DNA of 64,000 nt from Aulostomus chinensis. Taxonomy: Eukaryota > Chordata > Actinopteri > Syngnathiformes > Aulostomidae. Below are positions 24,067 through 37,490 of this stretch, one piece after another. The stretch is from the NCBI GenBank assembly GCA_037954235.1, contig JBBMOA010000020.1, forward strand, positions 11,709,677-11,773,676, given 5' to 3'. A model generated the notes under the pieces. It had not been told where the DNA came from. It worked only from the letters and a program-made list of their open reading frames with translations, and searched no databases. Position 1 is the first letter of the stretch. Each line of letters opens with the position of its first letter. A program made the position numbers and the translations under genes.

Positions 24067-24388
24067 TAGGCCTGTCACGATAATTATCACATTGACTTGT
24101 TGTACAATTAATAGACGTGTATAGTCAATTCGCTAGCCTTGCTGAATCGCCTACTGTACTTAAAAGCGCATTTGTTAACAACTTTGCCAACACTTGCTGT
24201 GCTTGATTCAATTTATTCAGGATATTTTCTTTCACATTGTGATTCTAATGTCTTGTAATATTCTCAAGAATTTTGCTGGTATACTATCAGGATATGTGTC
24301 ATAAAATGCTCTTAAAATGATAACAATGCGAGCTCTCATTTCTGGGACAGTTTGCGGTCCAACAAAATACGCTATTGTGACAAGCCTA
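24067..24388. mobile_element. short inverted-repeat element (MITE), hAT-like ends
   Basis: The left end TAGGCCTGTCACGATAAT pairs with the right end CTATTGTGACAAGCCTA (reverse complement TAGGCTTGTCACAATAG). The 322-bp interior is AT-rich with no ORF. Ends of the type TAGG.CTGTCACGATAA occur on fish nonautonomous hAT elements. Target duplication is not clear. Confidence 0.65.
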
Positions 24389-25432
24389 GAATGAAATGAC
24401 CATATTGTTGTCCTGTGCCGGCTGGAAGTTCCATGTGAAGACCATCATGTTTGTGTCTGTAACATCACCTAGATACAGTTGAAATGATGAATCTGATGTG
24501 GACATTGATTTACGTCGAGTATTTGTAGAGTCGGTCAGGGAGACTAACTCAGTCTTTGCTGGGACTTCATTGCAATAAACAGATCAAAATAATGCAGAAG
24601 TAATGGCACCATTTGTACGGTGTAGAATTTCATGCTTTGTCATTTCTTTTCACAAGATGACAAAAGAACTTTTAAAATGCTTGTTTTATGAATGGAGTTC
24701 GGATTTGATCAGCTGACATGGTATAACCTTAGATTTTGTTGCATTAAGCCACAACTGTTGACATCATAAGTGATCTTGAGTTGGCAAAGGATGATTCAGA
24801 GAAGGCTCCTGCTAGTCCATGCGACAGTTTCTACGGACTGTGGACCCGCACCCAACCTTGACCTTGACTATGACATCAAGCTGTAAATAACTGGGCAGCA
24901 GGAAGCATCAATGGCATCATCCCAGTGCTGCTGTAGGAAGGAAGGTGAATTCAGTCCCTTGTGTCTTTGAGCTAATGTACAAATACATACACAACTGTCT
25001 GTCCACTGAAGCTTTTCTTTCCAGTGACCCAGTTTGAGCATCGCTAGCCTGTCGCCATCACATACCAGGCAAACTAGGCAGCATTTATGCATGACGTGCG
25101 TGTATGGACATGTGTGTCTTTGTTGCATAGCAGATAGCAGACAGTTAATGGCTTTTTTAGGTATAGCTTCTAGCTTGTTTAGAATCTGACACAGTCTGTT
25201 TCACAAACGACAAGCTGCCATATGTTCTTTGAAATTCCCACGTTGCGAGCGGCTGCTGACAGTATGTACACAATGTCTCCAGAGCCATAGTCAGAACGGC
25301 TCTGTTCACTGATGCATTTCATGTGCCACCTTGGGCTGTGTTAGTTTGTTAGCAGGGTCTTGTTGGCAGAGCTGTGTGTTTGGCTTTGAGAGGCAAAGGT
25401 ATGGAGTAGGTCTTAATCTTGTCAGTGCCAGA

Positions 25433-25499
25433 GCTGCAGCAGCTGCTGCTGCTGCTGCCGCTGCTGCCGCCGCCGCTGCTGCCGCCGCTGCTGCTGCAG
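25433..25499. repeat. GCT/GCC trinucleotide tract
   Basis: About 22 units of GCT mixed with GCC and GCA. The tract reads as polyalanine on both strands (GCT/GCC on +, GCA/GCG/GCT on -) and leucine or serine in other frames. It lies deep in an intron without good splice sites, so it is treated as repeat, not exon. Confidence 0.85.
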
Positions 25500-25829
25500 T
25501 TCCAGTACAAGCAGGCCCACCACCACAGCTCACAGAGCGAAGCAAGAGGATGCACACGCATAAACATAACAACATTGTGTGTCAGCACTTTCAGCTCAAG
25601 AAGCATCATGTAATATGAGTCCGCTCTCAGGTGGATGGCATGTTTTAAGGCGACATTAAAGGTGCATGTAGTCAGTTCTTCTGTGTTTTGCACATAAGCA
25701 GAATATTCTGTGTGAATGTGTCAAAGGAGATCAGTGGTATGGTTGGCTGTTATTGTAAGCAGAAATCCTCTGCACCTGTAAACCGCAGAGGAGTGCACAA
25801 CTACCGTCCAATCCTGTCTCTGAGAATAC

Positions 25830-25836
25830 ACACTCA

Positions 25837-25872
<36 letters not shown>
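25830..25872. repeat. (CA)n microsatellite
   Basis: About 20 CA units with TA interruptions near the start, followed by a 14-base T run at 25891. Confidence 0.9.
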
Positions 25873-25876
<4 letters not shown>

Positions 25877-26234
25877 TACAGTCATTTAGGTTTTTTTTTT
25901 TTTTAACCAAAAAAGCATCCTTTAGGGAGAAAGTGTCTGTCACACTCTCAAACGCACCACACACAGAGCCCACAGCCCACAAAATGCAGATACAAAGGAT
26001 TACAAGCTGAGCAGCTCTACAACCATTCATGTAAACCGATTTTCTTTCCCTGTCACACTGTCTCTTACTCGTGCACACACACACAATAAAGCGCACACAG
26101 ACAGACACACATGCAAAAGATACAGGGAGGGTAGTTGTACCCTTCCACTCTTGTGAGCATTTAGTACAGTTATGTAATGGTGAGTTTAGATTAATGAAGC
26201 ATATGGGAGATGGGGCTTTGACTCAGAGGATGGT

Positions 26235-26505
26235 TGACAGAGTGTTTGTGCTCGTATTACTCATGTTGTGGGGACATAAATCTGTTTAAAGTTATGCGGG
26301 CTCAAGTCCCTTTTAAGGGCAAAAATCGTGTACCCATAAAGATATTGTTAAATTTTAGGGTGAAGGGAAAAGGCTTGTAGCAGTTAATGTTGTGGTAAGA
26401 ACACATCACCAGGGAATGAATGTAAGTCAATGTAATGTCCTCTGAAATGATGGAAACATAATTGTGTGTGTGTGTGTGTGTGCATGCGCGTGTGTGTGTG
26501 CATGC

Positions 26506-26563
<58 letters not shown>
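26235..26563 (+). repeat. dispersed repeat ending in a (GT)n tail, copy 1
   Basis: TGTGCTCGTATTACTCATGT, then GGGGACATAAAT, AAGGGCAAAAAT, GTCCTCTGAAATGATGGAAA and CACAATT-like sequence, followed directly by GT repeats (26463-26563). The same ordered blocks recur at 29345-29545. Inside the GT tail a GCATGCGCGTGTGTGTGTG unit is duplicated. Confidence 0.65.
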
Positions 26564-26564
<1 letters not shown>

Positions 26565-29120
26565 CTTCGGTGTCGTGTTCTTGTTTTCTCTGGAGACATT
26601 TTGATTCATATTTTGATGTTCACTTGTAAACTAGAACATGAGTGTCTGATAGGATTAGCTAAGTGACTAAAACCCCTGGTGAGTGTCAGGCGATCCATGA
26701 TCGTGCGAAAAGAGCTCCGTGGATATTGAGCGTGTCTGCCGGGGTACGTTAGAAGTTAAGTTAGCTTAAGAACAAAGTCAGGATTAGAGGACAATAGGTA
26801 GAGGTAGTGATCAGGCGTTAAGCATTTGCAACCCGAGTATAAACTCATATTTTTTCACAGTTTGCCGCCATACAGGCAACCTAGTTATCCTTACTCAACA
26901 TTAATATTTCCTAAATTTGATAATTAATCAGTAGTGTTCTGGTTGTCGAGGCTGGCTTTAGTCTGGAGACTTACCTCTAGACCACTTTTTAAAGGTCTGA
27001 GTCTCGCCTTTGACTCGACTGTGTTTTTACCCTCAGCCTTGTCTTGAACTCGCGGACTCAAGATTTTATATCATGACCGGTCAAGACCACAACTGTGACC
27101 AGTACATTATTTGATCAGATATCAGAACGCTAGTCTTCAAATTTAATCAATAACTTGACCTGTAATTAGTTAATAGTAGTAGTAGTTATTTTTTTTTAAT
27201 TCCTAGAATTAGAAATCAGATAATTCCTCCTTAATTAGAGTTAAATACATAAACCACAAAAATTTCATATCCTGAAAAACAACAACAACAAAAAAGCACT
27301 CCACAGGCTGTAAATACTGCAACAGGACCCTCTGGTCTGGTCTCAATCTGCTCCAGTCTTGGTCATGACTTGACTTCGATTAACGTGGTCTTAACTACCA
27401 CCCTCTACACCAGTTTAGGTTGTTTTTTTTAATTTTTGATATTAATTTAAGGCCTTGGTCCTTTCTGCTTCATCTGCATTATAGCCCACAATCATGTTGG
27501 GAAAGAGGTAGGAGATGGAATCTTGAGGGGGGGGGTCAAAATGTTAGCAGAAACAACAAAAAAGGGACAGGAATTTAAACATATTCCATAGTCTGGGATT
27601 TGACATCGCATTTCAGCGTTCCTGTAACAGAGATGTGACATGTAAACTCAACAGCGTCTATGTTTGAGTGAGCCGTCCCTGTGCAGAGACCACGATTCTT
27701 CCTGTTACTACCTCTGCTGACAGATCGGAGGTGGAACAACCCCCCCCCCCCCCATTCTCTCGCAGACAGCTAGGTGTGAGAGCATCCATGTGACACATCT
27801 CTTTTTTTTCTTACCAGATGTGCTTTTTGTCTTTGCACAACAATTAGGTCCTCCAGGTAGTAAAAATGAGAGAATCTCCAGCTCCAGCTTTTCTTTAAAG
27901 GCCTCACTGTGCTAACGTAACATATCACACATCTCCAGCATTGTTTGGTCCCATGTTAACAAAGCACGGCGGCGATATTCAAGAATCTCTGTCACTGAAT
28001 GTGAAACATTATTCTGGCTCTGCGTATTATAAACTTTTCCCATCACTGTGACTCATATTGGCATTTATAATGAGGTGAAAAGGTTTTCACTCCTGCATGG
28101 CATCTTAAAGTCTCTCAAGTGTCCCTGGAGGAAAACGCTCCCGTAGGGGTTTTCTGATGAATGGCTTGATGCGTGGATTTGGAGACAACTTCAAGGCTTA
28201 TGGAGATCAACACCTCTTCTTTCACCTCCTCCACTGGAATGTAAGAGATGAATCACAATGCAGCAATGCAATTCAGGCCACGCTACGTCCATGACCTTCA
28301 CCATGGCTGTATTGCCATTCTGGTCATAGCCATAAGCTGAACAAGAGCATGTTAACATGCACCCGTGCAAACAGGCACACTCATACATAAATATTTGCAG
28401 TGTGCATAAAAGGATTTTCACCCTGTTTTGAATATGAGGTGTGCTGGCTTTGCAACATTGGACATTAGGTCTATTACAGTGATAAATCTCTTATCTGAAC
28501 TGACTTCTCAGACACCGCCTGAATTCAAACTGTTATGTGACTAAATGTGAGTGTATGAAATGTCCAAAGTGTAAAAATGTTCAGGCAGAAGATGTAGAAT
28601 TTAGTTTTACAGGCTATAATGAACAAATACGTGTCAAAATAGTTTCTGTTTTATTGATTGTCAATCACTTGCGCGACATCTTGCCTCTGATGTCAGGATC
28701 TTTACTCATTTTTCTTATGTGTGTCACGGAGTTTGATTTATGTTTACTTTGATTCTATTTTGCATTTGTGTCATTTATATTCAGAAGGCTTAATTATGAG
28801 GCTACATTCACAGGAACAAGCCTGGCTGTTAAACATTCTAATCTGTCCCTTGCAGGATTCTGACAGCTAATGTGACAGTCACGGTGTGTGAAACCAGCAT
28901 TAGAAACACACACACGCGTGCGCGCTCACACACACGCTGTTCGGTCCAGTGCACAGATCAAAGAATTATCATTGCAAAGTGACAGAGCATCATTGACAGA
29001 GCAAACTGATCTGACAGAGGGATTGGAATGATTGATGTTTTGACTAAATAAGCTATAGTGTGTAAGTGTATTGATCTCGTCACTTCTTCTCTGGTTGTCC
29101 ACAAAGGTGCAGCTCTATAC

Positions 29121-29177
29121 TGTGTGTGTGTGTGTGTGTGCGTGTGTGTGTGTGTGTGTGTGCGTGTGTGTGTGTGT

Positions 29178-29211
<34 letters not shown>
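29121..29211. repeat. (GT)n with GC/TA interruptions
   Basis: About 45 dinucleotide units with two GTGCGTG and one GTATG interruption. Confidence 0.9.
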
Positions 29212-29214
<3 letters not shown>

Positions 29215-29344
29215 CTTGACCTTGTTTTGAGCTCCGGCAATGAAACTCGGGTGTGTTCTGCTGGAGTGGCAGCACTAATGTCCGCTGGGGTCTGTTAGCT
29301 TGCGGTGTCAGTGACCTCTGCTGGGGATTTGGGTTTTGTGTGCA

Positions 29345-29560
29345 CGAGTGTGTGAGTATTTGTATTACTCACGTTTTGGGGACATAAATCCATTTATCGT
29401 CACATTGTAGGGACTCGCTTTTGAGCCCTTTTTGAGGGCAAAAAATGTAATTTTGAATTTAAGGGTCAGCCAAGTAGAGTAAATCTTCAGAAAAGTTCTT
29501 TCAAGCTCCTCTGAAATACTGGAAACACAACTGTTGGTTTGTGTGTTTGTTGGTTTGGTA
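29345..29560 (+). repeat. dispersed repeat copy 2, with short GT-rich tail
   Basis: TTTGTATTACTCACGTTTTG, GGGGACATAAATCC, TTTGAGGGCAAAAAAT and CTCCTCTGAAATACTGGAAA occur in the same order as in 26235-26460. The copy is more diverged, and its tail is GTTTGTGTGTTTGTTGG rather than pure GT. Confidence 0.6.
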
Positions 29561-29871
29561 TATTCATTTACCTTCATATGGCCTGTGTGAGTTTAAGGTT
29601 GCTTTCAAAACCTTACTTGTACATTTTTGTTTGGGTAGTTGTGTTTTGTAGAGCTATCATAGCCAAACGTTGCTCAATGTTCATTGGGTTCACTTGTCCT
29701 CCATTACGTTATCCACGACTGGAGCAGATGCTGTTCTCATGGTCCATGTATGGACTCCCGTGCTAGTTGGTTTAAGGCTCAGTATTATCCTTTGTGTCCA
29801 TTGAGTTGCCAGATGGTAAATTGACTGTATTTACATAGAGCCTTTTTACATTAGCTGAACTCAAATATGTA

Positions 29872-29874
<3 letters not shown>

Positions 29875-29935
<61 letters not shown>
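29875..29935. repeat. (CA)n microsatellite
   Basis: About 30 uninterrupted CA units, a sense-strand CA tract of the type hnRNP L binds. Confidence 0.95.
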
Positions 29936-29941
<6 letters not shown>

Positions 29942-30969
29942 GTGATGGCTGCCATGCAAGGTGCTGACCCACTTGTCAGGAGCAAGTTCTTGTGCCGAGT
30001 CCCTCTCACACAGTCTCTGGGATCAAACCAGCAACCCTTCAGACTAGATAGCCACTCTACCTCCCCTGCTTGTGTATGTGCTACTGTTCCATGCTGAGGC
30101 CCACTATTTTCAATGCACCATTTCTGGGCAGTGTGATCACACGAGTGTAAGACCTGGTTTTTGAAGTACCAACAAGCTTGGATATTATTCAGATATTTGA
30201 AAAGAATACTGCATTTATGATGATCAGAACTCTATCTGACCCATCTACCAGGTGAACTTGTTGCGGCTTCTATGACAGGACAAAAAGTGTTACATGAATA
30301 CTTAAAAAGTAGTAGAAACTTACACACTTCAATATCTGTAGACTATCTTTGCATATTTACCGCCTTACTTGCACGTTTCCAGACGTATCTGACAAATAAA
30401 CAGAGATAATCTTCCCATGTGCTTTGTAACACATTTTGGTTTGCCATTTTTATGAAAAACAAAAACCAAGAAAAAAATGCTATTATAATTGATATTTGAT
30501 TTAGTATTCATGTTTGGACACACTTTCAAAGCGCAGTTGAGTGGTTCCAATCGTGATGCTTAAGGTTGGAGTGCCTACTGTACCTAGCATTGTCAGAACT
30601 TTGATGAATAGATGCCACCTTTGCAAATATGAGCAGTTTTCGTGGTCCACCACTGAGCAAAGTATACTTTCTGGATAAGCTGCGAAGTCTGCAAAAAAAA
30701 TGATTTTTTTTTTTTAATTCTTTTCTCTTTAATTTAATCACATCGAACTTTATAAGTGGCTCCTCTGTAGTGAGTAAGTGTTGGTCCCATCAAGAAAGGA
30801 CATTGTGGCCTGGAACAGAGTGACTATCCGGCACTGTTTTACAGCTCATGTCGTCATTCCTTAAAGGTTTATTGCCTTGCGAAAACGATAAATGGGACCT
30901 GTTATATGCTTTTGTGTTCTTGCCGAAATTATTCACGTTTGGTTTTTACCTGACAGTGTTGATGGCTTG

Positions 30970-31024
30970 TGTGTCCGTGTGTGTGTGTGTGTGTTTGTGC
31001 GTGCGTGTGTGTGTGTGTGTGTGT
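30970..31024. repeat. (GT)n with GCGTGCGTG insert
   Basis: Imperfect GT tract of about 27 units. Confidence 0.9.
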
Positions 31025-31610
31025 GGCAGCTGTAATACTGGATATGTGTTATTGTCCTCCTCCAGTGCAGTAGGGCTCATAAAAGTGACTACTCTCCCCC
31101 TGGCCTGCTGGTGGTGGGGAGGATTTATGAGATGGAGCAAGCGAGAAAGAAAAGAGGAGGGAGAATGAAGGAACAGAAAGTGGGGGAGAACCTAATGAGT
31201 TAGAGAGGACAAGGAATGAAGGAGAGTGGGTGGTTGGGGAAGGGGGGATGGATTATAAACTGAGGTTTGGATAGTTAGGCCCGTCCTGCACAGCCTGTTT
31301 CTCTGTGTGTTTATCTTTGTCCATTCTAGAGTGAGAGTTCAGTCGCTCACCACATTTAGGGCGAGAGAAAGCCCTGCCTCCCTCTCGCCCAATCATCTTA
31401 AATCATTATGAAACCGACAGAACAAGAGTGAGGAGGAGAACAGTGAGAACAAGTGAGGGGTTTAGATGTCGAATGTGCAAGCAACACCCGTCATTTCCCT
31501 CATGCACTAAGCGATGGGAAATGCACACACATCCCAACACAGACATGCACACAGACCTCAGTCATGCATGTATGATTCAGCGCAGCGCAGCACCATATGT
31601 GCAGATATAC

Positions 31611-31645
31611 CCTCCTCCTCCTCCTCCTCCTCCTCCTCCTCCTCC
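31611..31645. repeat. (CTC)n trinucleotide repeat
   Basis: About 11 units inside a 190-base pyrimidine-rich stretch (31605-31797) on the sense strand. A strong pyrimidine tract leads to CTAACTCCAG at 31724, which looks like an acceptor, but no convincing exon follows. Confidence 0.85.
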
Positions 31646-31800
31646 ACCTCTTTTTCTTCCTCCTTATTGTCTCTGTTGCATTTCCTCGCTGTTCTTCTGC
31701 TCTGTTGTGTCCTTCTAACTCCAGCTTCCCCCTCTTATCTCCTCCTGTCGCTCTCTTACTCTCTCGCTCACCCTTACTCACTCATCCTCTCCCGGTAAAA

Positions 31801-31836
<36 letters not shown>

Positions 31837-31947
31837 TCTTGTGTGCATGTGCCGGGGAGCTCATTCTGTTCCGACTCCAGGCAGAAGATGGTAAGTAACA
31901 TCTTTCCTCCTGCATATCTGCGAGAATGTTTTTAAGTTTTGAGTGTG

Positions 31948-31994
<47 letters not shown>

Positions 31995-32170
31995 ATGCGC
32001 GTGTGCATGTGTGTGTGTGTGTGTGTGTGTGTGCGCGTTCAAATCTTTTGTATGCTTGTTTTTTAATAAGTAAAGGATTTTGTATTATTAGCTGAGTGGG
32101 CATGGGGGTGGATGTGTTGCTGGTACAGTGTGTGTTTTGTAAATATAATTTGTGGGCCTTAATACATATT

Positions 32171-32267
<97 letters not shown>
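31801..32267. repeat. cluster of three (GT)n tracts
   Basis: Tracts at 31801-31843, 31943-32036 and 32176-32267; the last has about 46 pure units. Between the first two lies GCAGAAGATG|GTAAGTAAC, a perfect consensus donor (see findings). Confidence 0.92.
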
Positions 32268-32268
<1 letters not shown>

Positions 32269-33818
32269 GCTAATGAGGATGATGATGCCCAAAGGAGGAG
32301 GTTGTTCTGTCAGGCCATGGATTTAGGGGGTAGAGGGGTGAGTCGTGGGTGGGCAGTGAGTAATGTACCGATGGGACTGTTGACTAGCTTAAACTAGCAG
32401 GGGGGCTTCAGGATGAGGAAGAGGAAGAAGATGAAGGAGGTTGTGTGCCTGATGTAGAGTCTGCATTGTTATGAGATAAGTGGTTACATAAAGATGTGGA
32501 GGAAATCGGCAAACGAGTAGATGGTAAATTACAGGGGCTCCATTGCATTAACATTTATATCTCTCAGACGTTGATCCTCCATCTTCCTCATTTAGCTTCA
32601 ACTTCTGCCCACTGGACTTACAGTTAATATAAGAATACAATAACCAACGCCCTGATCCTGACACCTTAAGCTTCGTCCCCACAGTTATCATGTGTTTTCC
32701 TCTAGCCACCAACATGGCAGCTCAGCCAGAACACTTCTGTAAATGGCAATGAGGGCAGATGAAGAACTGTAGAATCTGCATTTTCAGAATCCATGATGGC
32801 TTTAAACAGCTGACGAGAAGAAGCAACAGGATATTGATGTAGCTGTGCAGAATGAGTCTAAACACCTGTCACAGCAAAATGAGCTGTACTGATGCTGCTC
32901 TGCAATAAACTGTTCCATGCTGTAACACCGTGCAAGCTAGTGAGATTAATTAAGCTTAAAAACATTTTTAATTAAGTATTGCTAATTGATTCTGGTCCAA
33001 ATCTTGACCTGATAATCAGTGACGAGTGTAAATTTGCATATTGACTGTGTCCTACTGTGTAAAACATGTTATCCAATTTTGCTATCAGCTTGTCCGATGG
33101 CAGGTGATGAAACGGAGCCAGCTTTCATCACCGACTCCCCAGAAATCTTAGAATTGGATTTTTTTTTTTAAGTTTGTTGGTCTAAAGTCCAGTTTTAAAA
33201 TATGATGCTCAACATTGAGAGTTCAACATCTCTTCATTGAATAAACATTGGAAACCAGCTAGGTAGCTTAGCTTAGCACAAATGCTAGAAACAGGTAACA
33301 TTTTACGTCATATTATGTGAACTAGCCAATCTTTCACCTCATGTTTTTCCAATTCATGATCTAAAATGAGTCTAGTAGGCAGATTTTGTCCAATTTTGAC
33401 AAAGTCCCCCCACCCCAACCTTTGTGTTAAGCTAAGTTAACATAGCTACTGTTAGCGAAGATTTAATCCAATAGGAATATCATCACACTTGGCAAGAAAA
33501 CTATTAAGCGTATCTGTTGAATATTAGATTTCTCCTTCAACTCATTGTAAACATGACAACTTGTTTCTTGTTTCTTTAGTTTTTTTGTTAAAGAATTTTT
33601 CATGTGATGAGGCTGCACCGTAATAAAAGAATATTACTCTGTTTGGGGTGAGACATGAAACAAGTTGACCGGGGAAAATGTTGAAACGTTCTCAGCGAGC
33701 TAACGTGCTTTTCCACTTCTTTTAAGTAAATAAGACTCAAATGCAGACAGAAATGACTTGATCAGGAGTTGTTGTTGTTGTTGTTTTTTGCAGTGTACTT
33801 CTCCCACACATACACACA

Positions 33819-33849
<31 letters not shown>

Positions 33850-36800
33850 CTGCTTAGTCTTGTCTTTACTTAGCCTAAGGGGTAACATGCATGTCAAGAT
33901 GGAGCATATATCTGCCTCTCTAACTAGAGAGAAAACAGCTTTCAATAACTGGATGGGAAAAAAAGGCAGTTCGATATAAATTTAGCTGTGAAGGATGAGT
34001 CTGTCCAGTTAAATGTCAGGTGCAGCGGGATGGCTGAGATAGGAAACAGGATGTATTTTGATATCTGTAATATTCTGTTGCAGAGACCAGATGGATACAG
34101 CCAGAAGGAAACAGCTCTTTCGACTGATTAATCTACACACGTTTAGCCTTCCCCTTGCATTATTCAGCTTGTATGTGGGTCAAGTCACTTCATGACTAAA
34201 TCCAGCAACTTTCTTATGAGGGTTGATAAATATATACAAATCTGCAGTACAATAATGAGTATTTAATATGTCTGCCTCATCACAAGTGCAGCATGACCGT
34301 GCATCTGTATGTGTTAAGTTTGCGTGCATGTACGCGATATTATATTTACTCACGCCCACTGACTGACAGTTTGCCTTGAGGGGGACAGAGGGAGAATAAA
34401 AAAAGGGCTTTGAATAGCGAGACAGAAAAGCGGAGTCAGAAAGGGAGAGGATGCAGGAGGACAGACAGGAAATGAAAGGCAGCAAGACGAGTGGATGAGA
34501 CTGTCTGACCAGCTGTACTGAGCGTGCCCATTGACCATGTGGGCTTCTGATGAGAAGCGGGGGAGACTGGTGAGCAGCATAACGCTGGCCTGTCAAATTA
34601 GTCGTGTTCGCACTCGCTCACCACAACACTTGCGACTCACTCGGTAGCTCTTTAATTTTTTGACCGTGTGAGTCATTTCTAACGTGCGGACATGAGACGG
34701 CCATGGGAGGGCAGTCGCAGGTAGAAGTGCTGGACTGAAGCGCACGCATCCCGTCAGCTACAGTTATTTGGATTTTAAGGTGAATTATTCCTCCATTTTT
34801 ATTTATTCAGGGGAGGGATGTTTGCTGTGTTCTAAGTGTAAGCACAAAATTCATTTCCTGTGATGGCACACAAATTCAATTTGACAAGTAACAGATAGCA
34901 AATCATCAGAATCTTGCACACCGAATGAGTGACATCATTCAAAAGACGTTGACATTCATCAAACAGAATCTCGATTGAAGGAATGTGTAAACCAGTGACA
35001 TATACTAAAGGTGTCTCAGTGCTCATTCGAGAAAATTTCCAGTATTTCTCCTTGTATTTAACTTGTATCCTCACACTGATGTTCTCCTGCACAATTTATT
35101 TCTTCCACACATTTTATATTGGATTCGATTTGATTTGATTCCTTTTTATCTGATTCGATTTGATTTTAATTGATTTGATGTTTTTGCCTCAAATTTCAAG
35201 CATTGCTTCTGATATGCAAAATTAAATTGAGGCCTAATCTGTGTAAGAACAAATTAGTGCCGAAGAACTTTTTTTTAATGAGGCCCAGTATGTGCAAAAT
35301 TTAGATTCTACTGTTCTGACATCCCCTGCCATTGTGCCTCTGTCAATGACGCTGTCGCTGTCCGATTCTTATAGTCGGTGTAAAGACAGTAAACAGGTCA
35401 AACGTCAGTGCTATGAATAAGGTCTTTTTTTGTTGTTGTATAAAGCACAAAAATGCAAGAACAAGCATTCGGGCCACAGGGCTGGAAACGAAAGAACCTC
35501 CATTCTCCTTATTATAAGTCAGTGAACCATGGGGTGATTTTTCAAGCTGCTATTTTTAGGTAAAGTTGTATAATGTTGCTTTCTCCATTGCTGGAATCTT
35601 CACAATAACAGTGGAGTGGGTGATGATAACTTGTTCCTATAATAGAGTTGAGAATGAGAATAAGTCCCTGTTCTCTGTTATAGGTATGCACCCCTCCCCC
35701 ACTCTAGATAAACAGGTACAATTGTAGAAATTGGCATCATAGACGAGAGCTGTTCACTGTTTTCTTCGATTTTGGGGGGAGTTTTAATTCCAGTTCCTTG
35801 AAAATGTTGCTCTGTGGATCATGATGGCCTAGATAGATTTCAAAAAATTGTGAAGTCGCCAGAATATTCTCTTCCATATTTTCTATTGCATCCAGTAGGA
35901 AGGTTTTCTACGAGAATGCTGTTTTCCTGTGTAGAATTTAAAAGTTCACTCCACCACGGCTCGTACTATGAGCAAAGGTGCTTTAGTTAGAAAGACGGTG
36001 TAATAATGTATGTAATTTTCCACATTTAGATGTACAACTACTACATTTCCGAGTGAATGTTGGCAGATCGAGGGTCCTATTTTAGAAATGGCTCCATAAT
36101 TAACTCCTGGATGTGTCACCTGCTGTGGTTTCCTGCCAGTGGCCATTATCTGATCGGTGAATGCGATGAGGGCAACTACTGTGAATCTACAACATTTTAA
36201 CGAGGAGGCACGAGATGCTCATCGCTTTGACAGCTCCGCTTTGATAAAGTGATTCATGATTTCATCTAAAATGTTATAAGGAAATGGAGATTTAGCTAAT
36301 GGTCTTCGTTGTAATTCATTGTGAGCTTTGTGTTTTAATGGTTGTGTCAGACGAGTAGAAAACCTCACAGATGGCCGTTTTTATCTGGCTTTTAGATTTT
36401 GATGTTTTGATTAAGAAAACAGGATAATTAAATATTATTTGGTACTTGGCTAGAATGATTGCCGAGGAAATATCAATTTTAAGGCTGTCTCTTCAACAAT
36501 ATTTACACAAATTCATTTGTATTTTTCATTAACCTTGTCAGAAATGTGTGGATCTTCTGTATTGAATGATTTATGTGCAAAGTTTGATGTTAGAATGTTG
36601 TTTTCACATTCAGTGGTTCGAGTATAAATGTTCTCTATAGGGATGGACAATAACTTATCCAGAGTTTTTAAATGTTTGAATTTTGGACATTATTAAAATG
36701 GTGCCTCTGTCTAATATCTTGCATTTATTCAGTGATACGCGTCATGTATCGTGGACTTGGATGGTAACGGATTTAAATAGATACAACAAAAATATGGATA

Positions 36801-37264
36801 CATCAAATCTCAAAGCACAAATGCTTTGAGGTTCCTTATTTCGAGCAGACGTCAAGAGCCAGAAGGGCAAAAATTACAACCAGGTGCCCAAGAGTGTGTT
36901 ACACATGGTGCATGTGTCAAGTTACGTTCTGGATGAGTAGAAACACAACAATGGAGTTGTTTAGCGGCATTTCAACCAGTCTATCAGACCCCAGCAGGAA
37001 GACCCTGCTAGCACTATGAATGATGCTCATTTTCTCTAACTGTCTCCCAAGTGCAGGAAAAACTTTGATGTTCAGATAAAAACCAACGCTCTCTTTAGCT
37101 GTCAAGTATGTTCAACATAAACACACAACCCACAAACAAGTTGACACACTTTTCGAGTGAAGCTGCATTTGACAATCAGCACAATGTTCTTGTTGTTCGA
37201 TGTTTCCTATAAAGTTGTTCCTGTCATCCTAAAAGGGTGTTAGACCCCCGTGCAACTCCTACCT

Positions 37265-37314
37265 GCTGTCCTGACCTGTCCTGTCCTGTCTTGTTCTATC
37301 CTGTCCTGTCCTAT
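37265..37314. repeat. (CCTGT)n pentanucleotide repeat
   Basis: Imperfect CCTGT/CTTGT units, about nine copies, 180 bases upstream of the C4-type cassette exon. Confidence 0.8.
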
Positions 37315-37490
37315 TTGTCATGCCCTTGGCTGCCTTGGCCCATCCGAGACAGTCACACAGAGACTGCTCGTGCAGATGTCCTCCTGAAAGCCAGGGGGTG
37401 CTGTCTCTGTGTGCCTCTGTCCCCTGCTCAACCCGGCTTTGGCTCTGTTAACCCTCTTCTCTTCTCGCCTCCGCTCTCTCGTGGCACCAG

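Noticed and set aside
31725..31797. Possible exon after CTAACTCCAG ending at CCCG|GTAAAA
   Set aside because: The sequence inside is the same CT-rich low-complexity DNA as the tract itself, and the peptide is unlike gephyrin.
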